A stretch of 64,000 bases of DNA from assembly GCF_009932475.1 (NCBI RefSeq), contig NZ_BJOV01000005.1, positions 558,001-622,000 on the forward strand, given 5' to 3'. A program made the translations under genes and the position numbers. The first letter of the stretch is position 1, and every line of letters starts with the position of its first letter. This stretch comes from Gordonia spumicola. Lineage in GTDB: Bacteria; Actinomycetota; Actinomycetes; Mycobacteriales; Mycobacteriaceae. The notes beneath the pieces are model-generated. The model ran no database searches and was not told the DNA's origin. It saw only the letters and a program-made list of their open reading frames with translations. This document shows, piece by piece, positions 1 through 8,355 of the stretch.

Positions 1-1494
1 GTCGAGGATCAGGATCGCGGTGTCGCGCAGCAGCGCGCGGGCGATGCAGAGCCGTTGCCGCTGGCCGCCGGACAGTTCCAGCCCGCCGTCGGCGAGGACG
101 GTGTCGTAGCCGTCCGGGAGTCCGCGGACGAAGCCGTCGGCCCCGACCGCGCGCGCCGCGTCGATCACCGCGGCGCGTGACGCGGCGGGTCGACCGTAGG
201 CGATGTTGTCGGCGACGGTGCCGGCCTTGATGATCGGAGCCTGCGGAAGCAGTGTCACCCGGTCGCGCACGGACGCGGCGGTCGCGCCCGCGATGTCGAC
301 GCCTCCGATGCGCACCGAACCCGAGGTCGGCGTCTCCAGCCTGCCGAGCATGGCCGCCAGCGTCGACTTGCCCGCACCGCTCGGTCCGACGAGCGCCGTC
401 ACCACGCCTTCGGGCAGTGACAGATCGGCGTCGCGCAGGATCACCCGGTCGCCGCGCGTCATCCCGATCCGATGGAAGTGGACCTCGCCGCCGCGATCGG
501 CGAGCGGCCGCGCATCCGGGTGGTCGGGTGCGTGCGGTGATTCGTCGAGCAGTTCGGCGATGCGCGCGGCGCTGACCCCGGTCGAGGCGAGCGAGAGCCG
601 GACCTCGGCCAGCTCTTGGAACTTGGGATAGAGCATGGACACGTAGCCGGTCAACGCCATCAACTGGCCGATCGACAGGGCGCCGTGACGAACCTGCCAC
701 ACGCCGACGACGGCGACCGCCAGCGCCACCAGGACCTGCGCGAACCCGAGCACCGCACCGAAACCGGCCTCGATGCGGGTCAGCGCGATCCTGGCCGACA
801 TCCATTCGCGGCCGCGACGATGCAGTGCGGCCCGTTCGACGGTCTCCTGGTTGTACGCGACGGTCACCTCGTGGCCGGTGAACGTCGACTGCAGGACATC
901 GGTGAGATCGCTGTCGGCGGATCGTTCGCGCCATGTCCGGTTCGTCTGGCAGCGGCCGTACCACGACGACAGGAGAGCGATCGGAGGCACCGAACACAGT
1001 GCGACGATCGTGACCACGGCGTTCATCCAGAACGCGGCGATCAGAAGGGCGAGCATGTTCACGGCGGCGACCACGCCGCCGAGCAGACCCGACGCGACGA
1101 GATGCTCCACGGCCTCCAGGTCGCTCGAGTGCCGGACCACCAGATCTCCGATCCCACGTCTGCGGTACGACGCCGGTGACAGGCGTTGGACGTGCGCGAA
1201 CACGGTGTCACGCAGCGTGAGGACGATCTTCTCCGACTCCTTGACCGCGATCATCTGGCCGAGATAGTCGCCGAGCGACGACGTCGCGGTCACCGCGATC
1301 CACGCGAGCGCCAGCGGCATCAGGGCGGACACGTGCCGGACGTGGAGCGCACGATCGACGACGTCGGACAGCACGAACACGCCGATCGCATCGCATGCGG
1401 CGGCCACGATGAACAGGACCGCGGCGACGCCGAGCAGCCCTCGATGGCCGCGGAGGAGGGGAGCGAATCGGATCAGGGCACTTCGGGGAGTCAC
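1..1494 (-). CDS. ABC transporter, fused permease/ATPase (3' end beyond window)
   Basis: This is a half-size ABC exporter subunit with an N-terminal membrane domain (about residues 10-280) followed by a nucleotide-binding domain. Visible motifs are Walker A GPSGAGKST near residue 370, a Q-loop segment LLPQAPI, the signature LSGGQRQR near residue 471, and Walker B ILILD at the very edge, so the D- and H-loops lie outside the window. The GTG start at 1494 is the only likely one, because an in-frame TGA sits five codons upstream and a GAGAG ribosome site precedes it. Subunits of this kind export drugs, lipids or peptides as homo- or heterodimers; the substrate cannot be read from sequence. The 41-codon ORF and hairpin just upstream on the same strand may control it. 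Confidence 0.9.
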   Translation of the reverse strand, partial: MTPRSALIRFAPLLRGHRGLLGVAAVLFIVAAACDAIGVFVLSDVVDRALHVRHVSALMPLALAWIAVTATSSLGDYLGQMIAVKESEKIVLTLRDTVFAHVQRLSPASYRRRGIGDLVVRHSSDLEAVEHLVASGLLGGVVAAVNMLALLIAAFWMNAVVTIVALCSVPPIALLSSWYGRCQTNRTWRERSADSDLTDVLQSTFTGHEVTVAYNQETVERAALHRRGREWMSARIALTRIEAGFGAVLGFAQVLVALAVAVVGVWQVRHGALSIGQLMALTGYVSMLYPKFQELAEVRLSLASTGVSAARIAELLDESPHAPDHPDARPLADRGGEVHFHRIGMTRGDRVILRDADLSLPEGVVTALVGPSGAGKSTLAAMLGRLETPTSGSVRIGGVDIAGATAASVRDRVTLLPQAPIIKAGTVADNIAYGRPAASRAAVIDAARAVGADGFVRGLPDGYDTVLADGGLELSGGQRQRLCIARALLRDTAILILD

Positions 1495-1577
1495 AGCTGG
1501 GCACTCTCATTTCGGTCGGGCTCGCCGAGCGTCGGGACGGATCGACCACAAGCGACCCGGTCGGTGCTCAACGCGCT

Positions 1578-1614
1578 GCGTGCGCCGGACCCGTGGGGGA
1601 GGTCCGGCGCACGC
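1578..1614 (-). terminator. Strong hairpin between small ORF and ABC gene (terminator or attenuator)
   Basis: A perfect 14-bp inverted repeat, arms 1578-1591 and 1601-1614, with a 9-nt loop. It begins 24 nt after the stop of the 41-codon ORF and ends about 84 nt before the ABC transporter start. No T-run follows on either strand, which is common for actinobacterial terminators. Its position suits either termination after the small ORF or attenuation of the ABC gene. Confidence 0.6.
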
Positions 1615-1637
1615 TGGCGAGTCGAGGCAGGGGCTGG

Positions 1638-1763
1638 TCAGCGCCAGACCCAGATCCACCGGTGACCGCGGCGGTCCCACTCGCGGACGCGGCGACGGCG
1701 GCGCGGCGGCTCGTGGTGCTGCTGACCGCGGTTGTTCGAGCGGGGTGCGTCGTGATTCGGCAT
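1638..1763 (-). CDS. 41-residue Arg/Trp-rich small protein or leader peptide
   Basis: A short ORF whose ATG is preceded by a near-perfect ribosome site (AAGGAGAA, 4 nt before the ATG), which makes translation likely. The product is strongly basic: five consecutive arginines at residues 21-25, then four tryptophans at 29, 36, 38 and 40, ending in RWIWVWR. There is no signal peptide or known domain. Trp-dense codons at the end of a short ORF, followed by a hairpin and then a transporter gene, look like a ribosome-mediated attenuator. It could instead be a free-standing small basic protein. I do not recognise a named family. Confidence 0.55.
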   Translation of the reverse strand: MPNHDAPRSNNRGQQHHEPPRRRRRVREWDRRGHRWIWVWR

Positions 1764-1976
1764 GAGTTCTCCTTGGAATCGATGTGGTGTGGTGCTCTGG
1801 TGTGCGCCACGTGATTCAAGGTAGGAATCGTTCCTGGCAGGATTCGGGTGCGCGGCCTGCCAGTTTCCTGGCCGCGATCTCACACATGCGGCGTTCCTCC
1901 TGCGAGGTGTTCATTACGTACCGGTGATCGGCACCGCCGTCGAACGCAACATCGCGTCCCTAGTTTCGAAGTCGAC

Positions 1977-1999
1977 AGTCGACGACCACACCGTCGACT
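1977..1999. promoter_or_regulatory. Inverted repeat upstream of narK
   Basis: AGTCGAC, 9 nt, GTCGACT, centred about 31 nt before the narK GTG start. The 255-bp gap between the small ORF and narK must hold divergent promoters, and this is its clearest dyad near narK. A shorter dyad, AGGAA-TCG-TTCCT, lies at 1823-1835. Assignment to NnaR or GlnR is not supported by a consensus I can verify. Confidence 0.3.
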
Positions 2000-2018
2000 C
2001 CGGCACGAGGAGGCACAC

Positions 2019-3404
2019 GTGAGACGCAGTCACACGATCGAGAACTGGGACGCGGAGGACATCGTCGCGTGGGAGTCCGGCGGGAAGGAGATCGCGCGCC
2101 GCAACCTCGTCTGGTCGGTGGTCGCCGAACATGTCGGCTTCTCCGTGTGGTCGCTCTGGTCGGTGATGGTGCTGTTCATGCCCTCCGACGTCTACGGCAT
2201 CTCGGCCGGTGACAAGTTCCTGATCGGAGCCGTCGCCACCCTGACCGGCGCGGTGCTGCGTTTCCCGTACACGATGGCGACCACCCGATTCGGCGGGCGC
2301 AACTGGACGGTCTTCTCCGCGGTGGTGCTGCTGGTGCCGGTCTCGGCGACGATCGTCCTGCTCGCCAATCCCGGCCAACCGCTCTGGATGTACCTGGTGT
2401 GCGCCGCGTCGACAGGCCTCGGCGGCGGCAACTTCGCGTCGTCGATGACCAACATCAACGCCTTCTATCCCCAGCGGCTCAAAGGCTGGGCGCTCGGTCT
2501 CAATGCGGGCGGCGGCAATCTGGGTGTGCCCGCCGTTCAGCTTCTCGGACTGCTCGTCCTGGCGCTCGTCGGCAATACCGAGCCCTACTGGGTGTGTGCG
2601 TTCTACCTGGTCGCGCTGGTGATCGCAGGCATCGGCGCCGCACTGTTCATGGACAACCTCGACGGCCCGGGAGTGGACATGACGGCGATGAGAGCCGCGG
2701 TCGCCAACAAGAACACCTGGGTGATCGCCCTGCTGTACATCGGGACGTTCGGCTCCTTCATCGGCTTCTCGTTCGCGTTCGCGCAGTTGCTGGTCATCAA
2801 CTTCAAGGCCGACGGACAGTCCGCGGGCGACGCCGCGCTGCACGCCGCGTCGATCGCGTTCATCGGGCCGTTGCTCGGTTCGATCAGCCGCGTGTACGGC
2901 GGGAAGCTCGCCGATCGCATCGGTGGAAGCGTGGTCACCCTCGGGGTGTTCGTCGGCATGATCGGGGCCGCCGCACTGCTGATCGTCGGAAACGGCTCAC
3001 TCACCGTCTCGGTGATCGCCTTCATCGCCCTGTTCGTGCTGTCGGGCATGGGCAACGGCTCGGTGTACAAGATCATCCCGTCGGTGTTCGACGCGGCATC
3101 ACGGTCGCTGCCACTCGACGAGGCAGGGCGCTCGGACTACTCGCGGTCCATGTCGGGCGCGGTCATCGGAATCGCGGGCGCCGTCGGCGGCCTCGGAGGC
3201 GTCGGCATCAACCTGGTGCTTCGGCAGTCGTACCAGTCCGGCGACGCCGGATCCGGAGTGTGGGCGTTCACCGTCTTCGCGGTGTTCTACCTGATCGCCG
3301 CGCTGGTCACCTGGCGCGCCTATGTCGCCGCTCCGGCCGCGGCGGGAGGCGGCGAGCAGGCCGTCGCATCGGAACCGGCCACGTCTGGAACGATTGCTTC
3401 ATGA
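2019..3404 (+). CDS. narK: Nitrate/nitrite transporter, NarK/NasA family
   Basis: A 461-residue major-facilitator membrane protein with about 12 hydrophobic segments. The two glycine-rich nitrate signatures are visible: GLGGGNFASS near residue 134 and NAGGGNLGV near residue 161. The GTG at 2019 is chosen because GAGGAGG lies 5-6 nt upstream and the length fits the family; an in-frame ATG at 1848 would add 57 non-family residues. It imports nitrate (and may export nitrite) for the reductases encoded on the opposite strand. The gene overlaps nnaR by 4 nt, so the two are cotranscribed. The pairing resembles the narK3-nnaR arrangement known from mycobacteria. Confidence 0.93.
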   Translation: MRRSHTIENWDAEDIVAWESGGKEIARRNLVWSVVAEHVGFSVWSLWSVMVLFMPSDVYGISAGDKFLIGAVATLTGAVLRFPYTMATTRFGGRNWTVFSAVVLLVPVSATIVLLANPGQPLWMYLVCAASTGLGGGNFASSMTNINAFYPQRLKGWALGLNAGGGNLGVPAVQLLGLLVLALVGNTEPYWVCAFYLVALVIAGIGAALFMDNLDGPGVDMTAMRAAVANKNTWVIALLYIGTFGSFIGFSFAFAQLLVINFKADGQSAGDAALHAASIAFIGPLLGSISRVYGGKLADRIGGSVVTLGVFVGMIGAAALLIVGNGSLTVSVIAFIALFVLSGMGNGSVYKIIPSVFDAASRSLPLDEAGRSDYSRSMSGAVIGIAGAVGGLGGVGINLVLRQSYQSGDAGSGVWAFTVFAVFYLIAALVTWRAYVAAPAAAGGGEQAVASEPATSGTIAS

Positions 3405-4537
3405 GTCTCGGTACCGATCGGGGAACCCCGCCCACGCTGGCGGGGTTCTCCGTTGCCATCACTGCGGCTCGTCGCGCGGAGGAGTTCGAGGCCCTCCTGA
3501 CCCGTCGCGGCGCCCGTGTCGTCTCCGCCGCAGCCATCTCGATGGTCCCGCTGGCCGACGACCGAGGTCTTTCGGAAGCGACCGCGAACCTCATCGCGAA
3601 CCCGCCGGACGTCGTGATCGCGACCACCGGCATCGGTTTCCGCGGCTGGATCGAGGCCGCCGACGAGTGGGGTGTGGCCGACGACCTGCTCGCCGCGCTC
3701 GCCGGAGCCCGCGTGATCTCCCGCGGCCCGAAGGCCACCGGAGCACTGCGCGCAGCGGGGCTGCGGGAGGAGTGGTCACCGGAATCGGAGTCGTCGGCCG
3801 AGGTGCTCGCGCACCTGACCAGTGACGACCTCGGTGGAAAGCGAGTAGCGGTCCAACTCCACGGGGCGATCGACGCGTGGGATCCCAATCCCGGCTTCCT
3901 CTCCGGCCTCGTCGGGCGGGGTGCGAGCGTCGTCGGCGTGCCCGTCTACCGATGGGAGGGACCGAGCGACGTCGACGCGTTCGACGCCCTCGTCGACGAC
4001 GTCGCCCGAGCACGCGTGGACGCGGTCGCCTTCACCTCGGCGCCCGCGGCGGCGTCGATGCTGCTGCGCGCGGACGAGCTCGGCGTCCGCGACACGCTGG
4101 TCGCGGCGCTGTCGGGTCCGGTCACCGCGTACAGCGTCGGACCGGTGACGTCGGCGCCCCTGGACGCGGCGGGCATACCGTCGGTGGCGCCCGACCGGAT
4201 GCGGCTCGGCGCACTCGCTCGTCTGATCGCCGAGGACCTGCCCGCGGGCAGCCCAGATCTCGCTGTCGCCGGTCACCGTCTCGGCGTCCATGCGGCGGCG
4301 GCGGTGGTCGACGGAGAGGTCCGGGACATGTCGGCGAGCGGGCTCACCGTGCTCAAGGCCCTCGCCGAGCATCCAGGAGACGTCGTGTCCCGACACGACC
4401 TCCTGACCTTGCTTCCCGCGGCGGGCGACGACCTGCACGCCGTCGAGGTCGCCATCGGGCGGCTCCGGGACGCGCTCGGCGCCAGGGAGATCGTCGGGAC
4501 CGTGGTCAAACGCGGCTACCGCCTCGCGGTGGACTGA
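3401..4537 (+). CDS. nnaR: NnaR-type nitrate assimilation regulator (HemD-like domain + winged helix)
   Basis: 378 residues in two parts. Residues about 10-265 resemble uroporphyrinogen-III synthase (HemD fold: FSVAITAARRAEEF at the start, later TSAPAAASMLL). Residues about 285-378 are an OmpR/PhoB-type winged helix (LTVLKALAEHPGDVVSRHDLL, then AVEVAIGRLRDALG and VKRGYRL). This architecture is that of NnaR, known in Streptomyces and M. smegmatis to activate nitrite reductase and nitrate transport genes together with GlnR. ATG overlaps the narK stop (ATGA). The likely role here is activation of narK, the fused nitrate reductase and nirBD. It could retain enzyme activity, but context favours a regulator. 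Confidence 0.88.
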   Translation: MSLGTDRGTPPTLAGFSVAITAARRAEEFEALLTRRGARVVSAAAISMVPLADDRGLSEATANLIANPPDVVIATTGIGFRGWIEAADEWGVADDLLAALAGARVISRGPKATGALRAAGLREEWSPESESSAEVLAHLTSDDLGGKRVAVQLHGAIDAWDPNPGFLSGLVGRGASVVGVPVYRWEGPSDVDAFDALVDDVARARVDAVAFTSAPAAASMLLRADELGVRDTLVAALSGPVTAYSVGPVTSAPLDAAGIPSVAPDRMRLGALARLIAEDLPAGSPDLAVAGHRLGVHAAAAVVDGEVRDMSASGLTVLKALAEHPGDVVSRHDLLTLLPAAGDDLHAVEVAIGRLRDALGAREIVGTVVKRGYRLAVD

Positions 4538-4548
4538 GCGCAGACGAG

Positions 4549-4589
4549 ACTGGTGACCAACGGCTGACGAACAGCCGTTGGTCACCAGT
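4549..4589. terminator. Bidirectional terminator between nnaR and the chelatase gene
   Basis: A perfect 18-bp stem (arms 4549-4566 and 4572-4589) with a 5-nt loop ACGAA, lying between two convergent genes: 11 nt after the nnaR stop and 19 nt beyond the stop of the minus-strand gene. TTCC follows on the plus strand. Confidence 0.85.
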
Positions 4590-4608
4590 TCCGTGTGTGC
4601 CGACGTGA

Positions 4609-5325
4609 TCAGACAGTGACGGGTCGCGCCGCGAGAGCGCACGCGCGGTCCACGATGAGGGGATGGAGCCCGAGTGGGCGCGCGACGACGTCGGCTCCCG
4701 ACTCGACGAGCCTGCTCTGGAACAGTCCGGGAGCGAGCAGGTGAGATGCGACGGCGACGCGGCCCCGAGTCCTCGACACCGCCTCGGCGACGCTCGGGAT
4801 GTGCGCGACGCGCGGCGACGGTGCGGCGAACGCGACGGTCACCGGAGCGTCGACCAGCGACGACAGGCGGTCGGCGACCTCCTCGACGTCGGCGACGGCC
4901 ATCGGGTCCGACGATCCCGCGGCCGCGAGGACCACGGTGTCGCCGCGGCGACGGCCCGCCTCGTCGAGCCGGTCGACGAGAGCGGCGAGCACCTCGTCCG
5001 ACGGTCCGAGGGAGTCGGTGACCGTCGTCGGCGGGAGACCGGGCCGTGACAGGTGATCGGGGATGTCGCGGCGCACGTGGTAGCCGCGGCCGAGGAACGC
5101 GGGAACCACAGTGACGCCCCTCGACTGCGCCCCTCGACCGCGCTCGGGAACCGCTCGGGGAGCCGAACGACGTGCGAGGGCCTCGCTCGGGCTGGGGCCG
5201 AGGACGTCGACGAACGCCACCGACACGTCGACGTCCAAGCGTTCGCGCATCGCGCGGGCGAGGTCGCCGATGAGGGCGACCCCGTGCGGGTTGCGGGTTC
5301 CGTGCGCCACCAGGAGGACTGTCAT
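4609..5325 (-). CDS. Sirohydrochlorin chelatase-like protein (CbiX/SirB family)
   Basis: 238 residues. The N-terminus VLLVAHGTRNP carries the conserved histidine and the class II chelatase start, and a second half-domain follows (VVLAAAGSSDP near residue 137). Such proteins insert iron or cobalt into sirohydrochlorin to make siroheme or cobalamin precursors. The ATG overlaps the nirD stop by 4 nt, so this is the last gene of a nirB-nirD-chelatase operon. The natural inference is iron insertion to make siroheme for NirB. Metal specificity cannot be told from sequence. Confidence 0.88.
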   Translation of the reverse strand: MTVLLVAHGTRNPHGVALIGDLARAMRERLDVDVSVAFVDVLGPSPSEALARRSAPRAVPERGRGAQSRGVTVVPAFLGRGYHVRRDIPDHLSRPGLPPTTVTDSLGPSDEVLAALVDRLDEAGRRRGDTVVLAAAGSSDPMAVADVEEVADRLSSLVDAPVTVAFAAPSPRVAHIPSVAEAVSRTRGRVAVASHLLAPGLFQSRLVESGADVVARPLGLHPLIVDRACALAARPVTV

Positions 5326-5726
5326 TTCACGGCCGGTTCGGGGCGCCGGCCGAACCGGACGTCGGGCGTGTTGGCGACGAACACCGTGCCGTCGATCCCG
5401 ATGCGGGTGGCGAACACGGGAACCCGGATGCCGTCGACGTCCAGGCAGCGGCCGTCGATCAGACTGAACGCCTGCTTCTTCAACGGCGACGCGACGACCG
5501 GGAAACCGTTCCGATCACCGACGATGCCGCGGGAGAGCACCGCGGCCCGGCCGATGGGGTCGATGTTCCCGACCGCCCGCAGTGAATCGTCGGCCAGTCG
5601 GAACAACGCCACTTGCACCTGGTCGGGGAGCAGGACGGCGACACCGCGCAACGGCTGGAGCCGGTCGAATGCGCAGGCGGGAGTCCAGTCGCGGGTCCAG
5701 CGGTGCAGATCGAAGGCGAGGGTCAT
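5322..5726 (-). CDS. nirD: Nitrite reductase (NAD(P)H) small subunit
   Basis: 134 residues with a Rieske-like fold but no Rieske Cys/His ligands, which is normal for NirD. Family motifs include NIDPIGRAAVLSRGIVGD and VVASPLKKQAF followed by CLDVDG. It pairs with NirB in the cytoplasmic siroheme enzyme that reduces nitrite to ammonium with six electrons. The start overlaps the nirB stop (ATGA) and the end overlaps the chelatase start, indicating tight translational coupling. Confidence 0.93.
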   Translation of the reverse strand: MTLAFDLHRWTRDWTPACAFDRLQPLRGVAVLLPDQVQVALFRLADDSLRAVGNIDPIGRAAVLSRGIVGDRNGFPVVASPLKKQAFSLIDGRCLDVDGIRVPVFATRIGIDGTVFVANTPDVRFGRRPEPAVK

Positions 5727-8254
5727 CGGGGACTCCTGACGGTCGGCTGTCCGAGGAGGACCGGGACCTTGCGGCCGTGGCTCTCGCCGAACGAGATGGT
5801 GGGGTCGGGAACGCCTGGGGCGTTGACGAACGACGTGAAGCGGGCGAGCTTGTCGGGGTCGTCGAGGACGCCCTTCCACTCGCACTGGTAGCCGGACACG
5901 TGGCGGGCCATGTCGGCCTCGAAGTCGGCCGCGAGGCCGAGACTGTCGTCGACGACGACGGCCTTGACGTGGTCGAGGCCGCCGTCGACGGACTCCATCC
6001 AGGCCGCGGTGCGCTGCAGTCGGTCCGCTGTTCGGATGTAGTACATGAGGTACCGGTCGATGTAGCGGACCAACGTCTCGGTGTCGAGGTCGCCCGCGAG
6101 GAGCTGCGCGTGGCGAGGTGTCATGCCGCCGTTGCCGCCGACGTACAGATTCCAGCCGCTCTCGGTGGCGATGACGCCGATGTCCTTGCCCCTGGCCTCC
6201 GCGCATTCGCGTGCACATCCGGAGACGCCCATCTTGATCTTGTGCGGCGACCGGAGTCCTCGGTATCGGAGTTCGAGGTCGATGGCGAGCTGCACCGAGT
6301 CCTGCTGTCCGTACCGGCACCAGTCCGATCCGGCGCAGCTCTTCACCGTGCGCAACGACTTTCCGTACGCCTGCCCCGACTCCATGCCGCCGTCGACGAG
6401 ACGCTTCCAGATCTCGGGCAGCTGATCGACGGTGGCGCCGAACATGTCGATGCGCTGGCCTCCGGTGATCTTCGTGTACAGCCCGAAATCGCGTGCGATC
6501 TCGCCGATCAGGATGAGCTGTTCGGCGCTGATGTCGCCGCCGGGAACGCGGGGCACCACGGAGTACGTGCCGTTGCGTTGGATGTTGGCGAGGAAGTGGT
6601 CGTTCGAGTCCTGCAGGGACGCCTGCTCGCCGTCGAGGATGTGATCGCTGCTCGTGGATGCGAGGATCGACGCGACCGTCGGCTTGCAGATGTCGCAGCC
6701 GGTCCCGGTTCCGAAGCGTTCGACGAGCCCGGTGAACGTGCGGATCCCGCTCGCGCGGACGAGTTCGAAGAGCTCCGCGCGGGAGGCGCCGAAGTGCTCG
6801 CACAGCGCGGTCGACTGTTCGACGCCGGAGTCGGCCAGGATCTGCGACAGCAGCGGGACACACGAGCCGCACGACGTTCCCGCGCCCGTGCACTTCTTGA
6901 GTGCGGCGACGTCGCACGCGCCGTTCTCGATCGCCGCGCACAGGGTCCCCTTGGAGACGTCGTTGCAGGAGCAGATCTGGGCGTCGTCGCCGAGCGCGCC
7001 GACACCGAGTGCGGGAGCGTCGCCGGACGCCGGGCTGATGAGCGCCACCGGGTCGCCGGGCAGACTCGACCCGACGAGTGGGCGGAGCAGACCGTACGAG
7101 CCTGCGTCGCCGACCAGCACACCGCCGAGGAGAGTCGAGGCGTCGTCGGAGAGGACGAGCTTGGCGTATGTCCCGTTGATCGGGTCGCTCACCACGACGT
7201 TCAGCGCTCCCGGCGTCTCGCCGTGGGCGTCGCCGAAACTGGCGACGTCCACGCCGAGGAGCTTCAACTTCGTCGACGTGTCGGCGCCGGGGAACTCCGC
7301 GGTGCCGTCGAGGAGACGGTCGGCGACGACCTCGGCGGTCGCATAGCCGGGGCCGACGAGTCCGTAGCACCGTCCTTCGACGGCCGCGACCTCGCCGATC
7401 GCGTAGATCGCCGGATCACTCGTCACGCCGGACAGATCGGTGAGCACACCACCGCGTTCGGCCGTCGCCAGTCCGGCGGCTCGGCCGAGCTCGTCGCGCG
7501 GGCGGACACCGGCCGCGAAGACGAGCAGCGCCGCGTCGACGACGGTGTCGTCGGCCAGGGTCACCGCCACGCCCGAATCGCTGCGGGTGATCGTCTTCGT
7601 CCCGGACGACAGGGAGATGTCGATGCCGAGCTCGCCGATCATCCGCGCGAGGTGCTCGCCGCCCGCCGGGTCGATCTGCTGGGGCATCAGCCGCGGATTC
7701 ACCTCGACCACGTGCGGTCGAAGGCCCATCTGGCGCAGTGCGTTCGCGGCCTCCAGGCCGAGCAGCCCGCCGCCGACCACGAGTCCTACCGGCGGCGTGC
7801 CGGGGTTCGCCGCGAGTGCGGCGTCCGCGTCGACGCGGATGGCGTCGAGATCGTCGAGCGTGCGGTAGACGTGGCAGCCCACGGTGTCGTGACCGGGCAC
7901 CGGCGGCACGAACGCGTACGACCCGGTTGCGAGGACCAGGGCGTCGTACGAGACGGTGTGGCCGTCGTCGAGGCGGATGACGCGGGCCTCGCGGTCGATG
8001 CCGGTGACCTGCCGCCCGAGCACCACCCGAACGTTGTCGTCTCCGGCGTAGTCGTTGCCCGGCAACGCGAGTGCGCTCCGATCCCAGCCCCCGACATACG
8101 ACGAGAGGCCGACCCGGTCGTAGGCGGCGTCCGCCTCCTCACCGATCACGACCACCCGCCACCGCGAGTCGATGTCGCGCGTGCGGAGTGCTTCGACGAA
8201 ACGGTGACCGACCATTCCGTGCCCGATGACTGCGACTGTTCTGTTCATGCTCAC
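5723..8254 (-). CDS. nirB: Nitrite reductase (NAD(P)H) large subunit
   Basis: 843 residues. Order of domains: FAD/NAD(P) oxidoreductase (VIGHGMVGHRF at the N-terminus; VGGGLLGLEAA for nucleotide binding), a BFD-type [2Fe-2S] segment near residue 430 (ICSCNDVSKG, later CTGAGTSCGSC), then the ferredoxin-type nitrite/sulfite reductase domain. The siroheme-[4Fe-4S] ligands are present as CAGSDWC near residue 638 and CAREC near 680. It reduces nitrite to ammonium in the cytoplasm. The start could be codon 1 or the Met at codon 3. It lies 101 nt downstream of the fused nitrate reductase on the same strand, with its own candidate regulatory element between them. Confidence 0.95.
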   Translation of the reverse strand: MSMNRTVAVIGHGMVGHRFVEALRTRDIDSRWRVVVIGEEADAAYDRVGLSSYVGGWDRSALALPGNDYAGDDNVRVVLGRQVTGIDREARVIRLDDGHTVSYDALVLATGSYAFVPPVPGHDTVGCHVYRTLDDLDAIRVDADAALAANPGTPPVGLVVGGGLLGLEAANALRQMGLRPHVVEVNPRLMPQQIDPAGGEHLARMIGELGIDISLSSGTKTITRSDSGVAVTLADDTVVDAALLVFAAGVRPRDELGRAAGLATAERGGVLTDLSGVTSDPAIYAIGEVAAVEGRCYGLVGPGYATAEVVADRLLDGTAEFPGADTSTKLKLLGVDVASFGDAHGETPGALNVVVSDPINGTYAKLVLSDDASTLLGGVLVGDAGSYGLLRPLVGSSLPGDPVALISPASGDAPALGVGALGDDAQICSCNDVSKGTLCAAIENGACDVAALKKCTGAGTSCGSCVPLLSQILADSGVEQSTALCEHFGASRAELFELVRASGIRTFTGLVERFGTGTGCDICKPTVASILASTSSDHILDGEQASLQDSNDHFLANIQRNGTYSVVPRVPGGDISAEQLILIGEIARDFGLYTKITGGQRIDMFGATVDQLPEIWKRLVDGGMESGQAYGKSLRTVKSCAGSDWCRYGQQDSVQLAIDLELRYRGLRSPHKIKMGVSGCARECAEARGKDIGVIATESGWNLYVGGNGGMTPRHAQLLAGDLDTETLVRYIDRYLMYYIRTADRLQRTAAWMESVDGGLDHVKAVVVDDSLGLAADFEADMARHVSGYQCEWKGVLDDPDKLARFTSFVNAPGVPDPTISFGESHGRKVPVLLGQPTVRSPR

Positions 8255-8304
8255 GACGCTATGGATCGGGTGTTGCAGCTGATCGGGCCCGGCGTTGCCC
8301 GAGT

Positions 8305-8328
8305 GTCACCGCTTCCGCACAGTGTTAC
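8305..8328 (-). promoter_or_regulatory. Candidate nitrate/nitrogen regulator site upstream of nirB
   Basis: Read on the minus strand the site contains CGTAACAC, then GGAA, then GCGGTGAC, about 50-75 nt before the nirB start. The same three blocks in the same order recur upstream of the fused nitrate reductase at 12397-12433. GTNAC half-sites are typical of GlnR boxes, but spacing does not fit the usual n6 pattern exactly, so NnaR or a combined site is also possible. Confidence 0.4.
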
Positions 8329-8355
8329 GAATCCGTGTGTGAGGGAGGGAAGCGA

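Noticed and set aside
2399..3400. Open frame extending nnaR upstream through narK
   Set aside because: Translation before 3401 is Arg-rich noise, while narK is a real gene in another frame and ends with an ATGA overlap.
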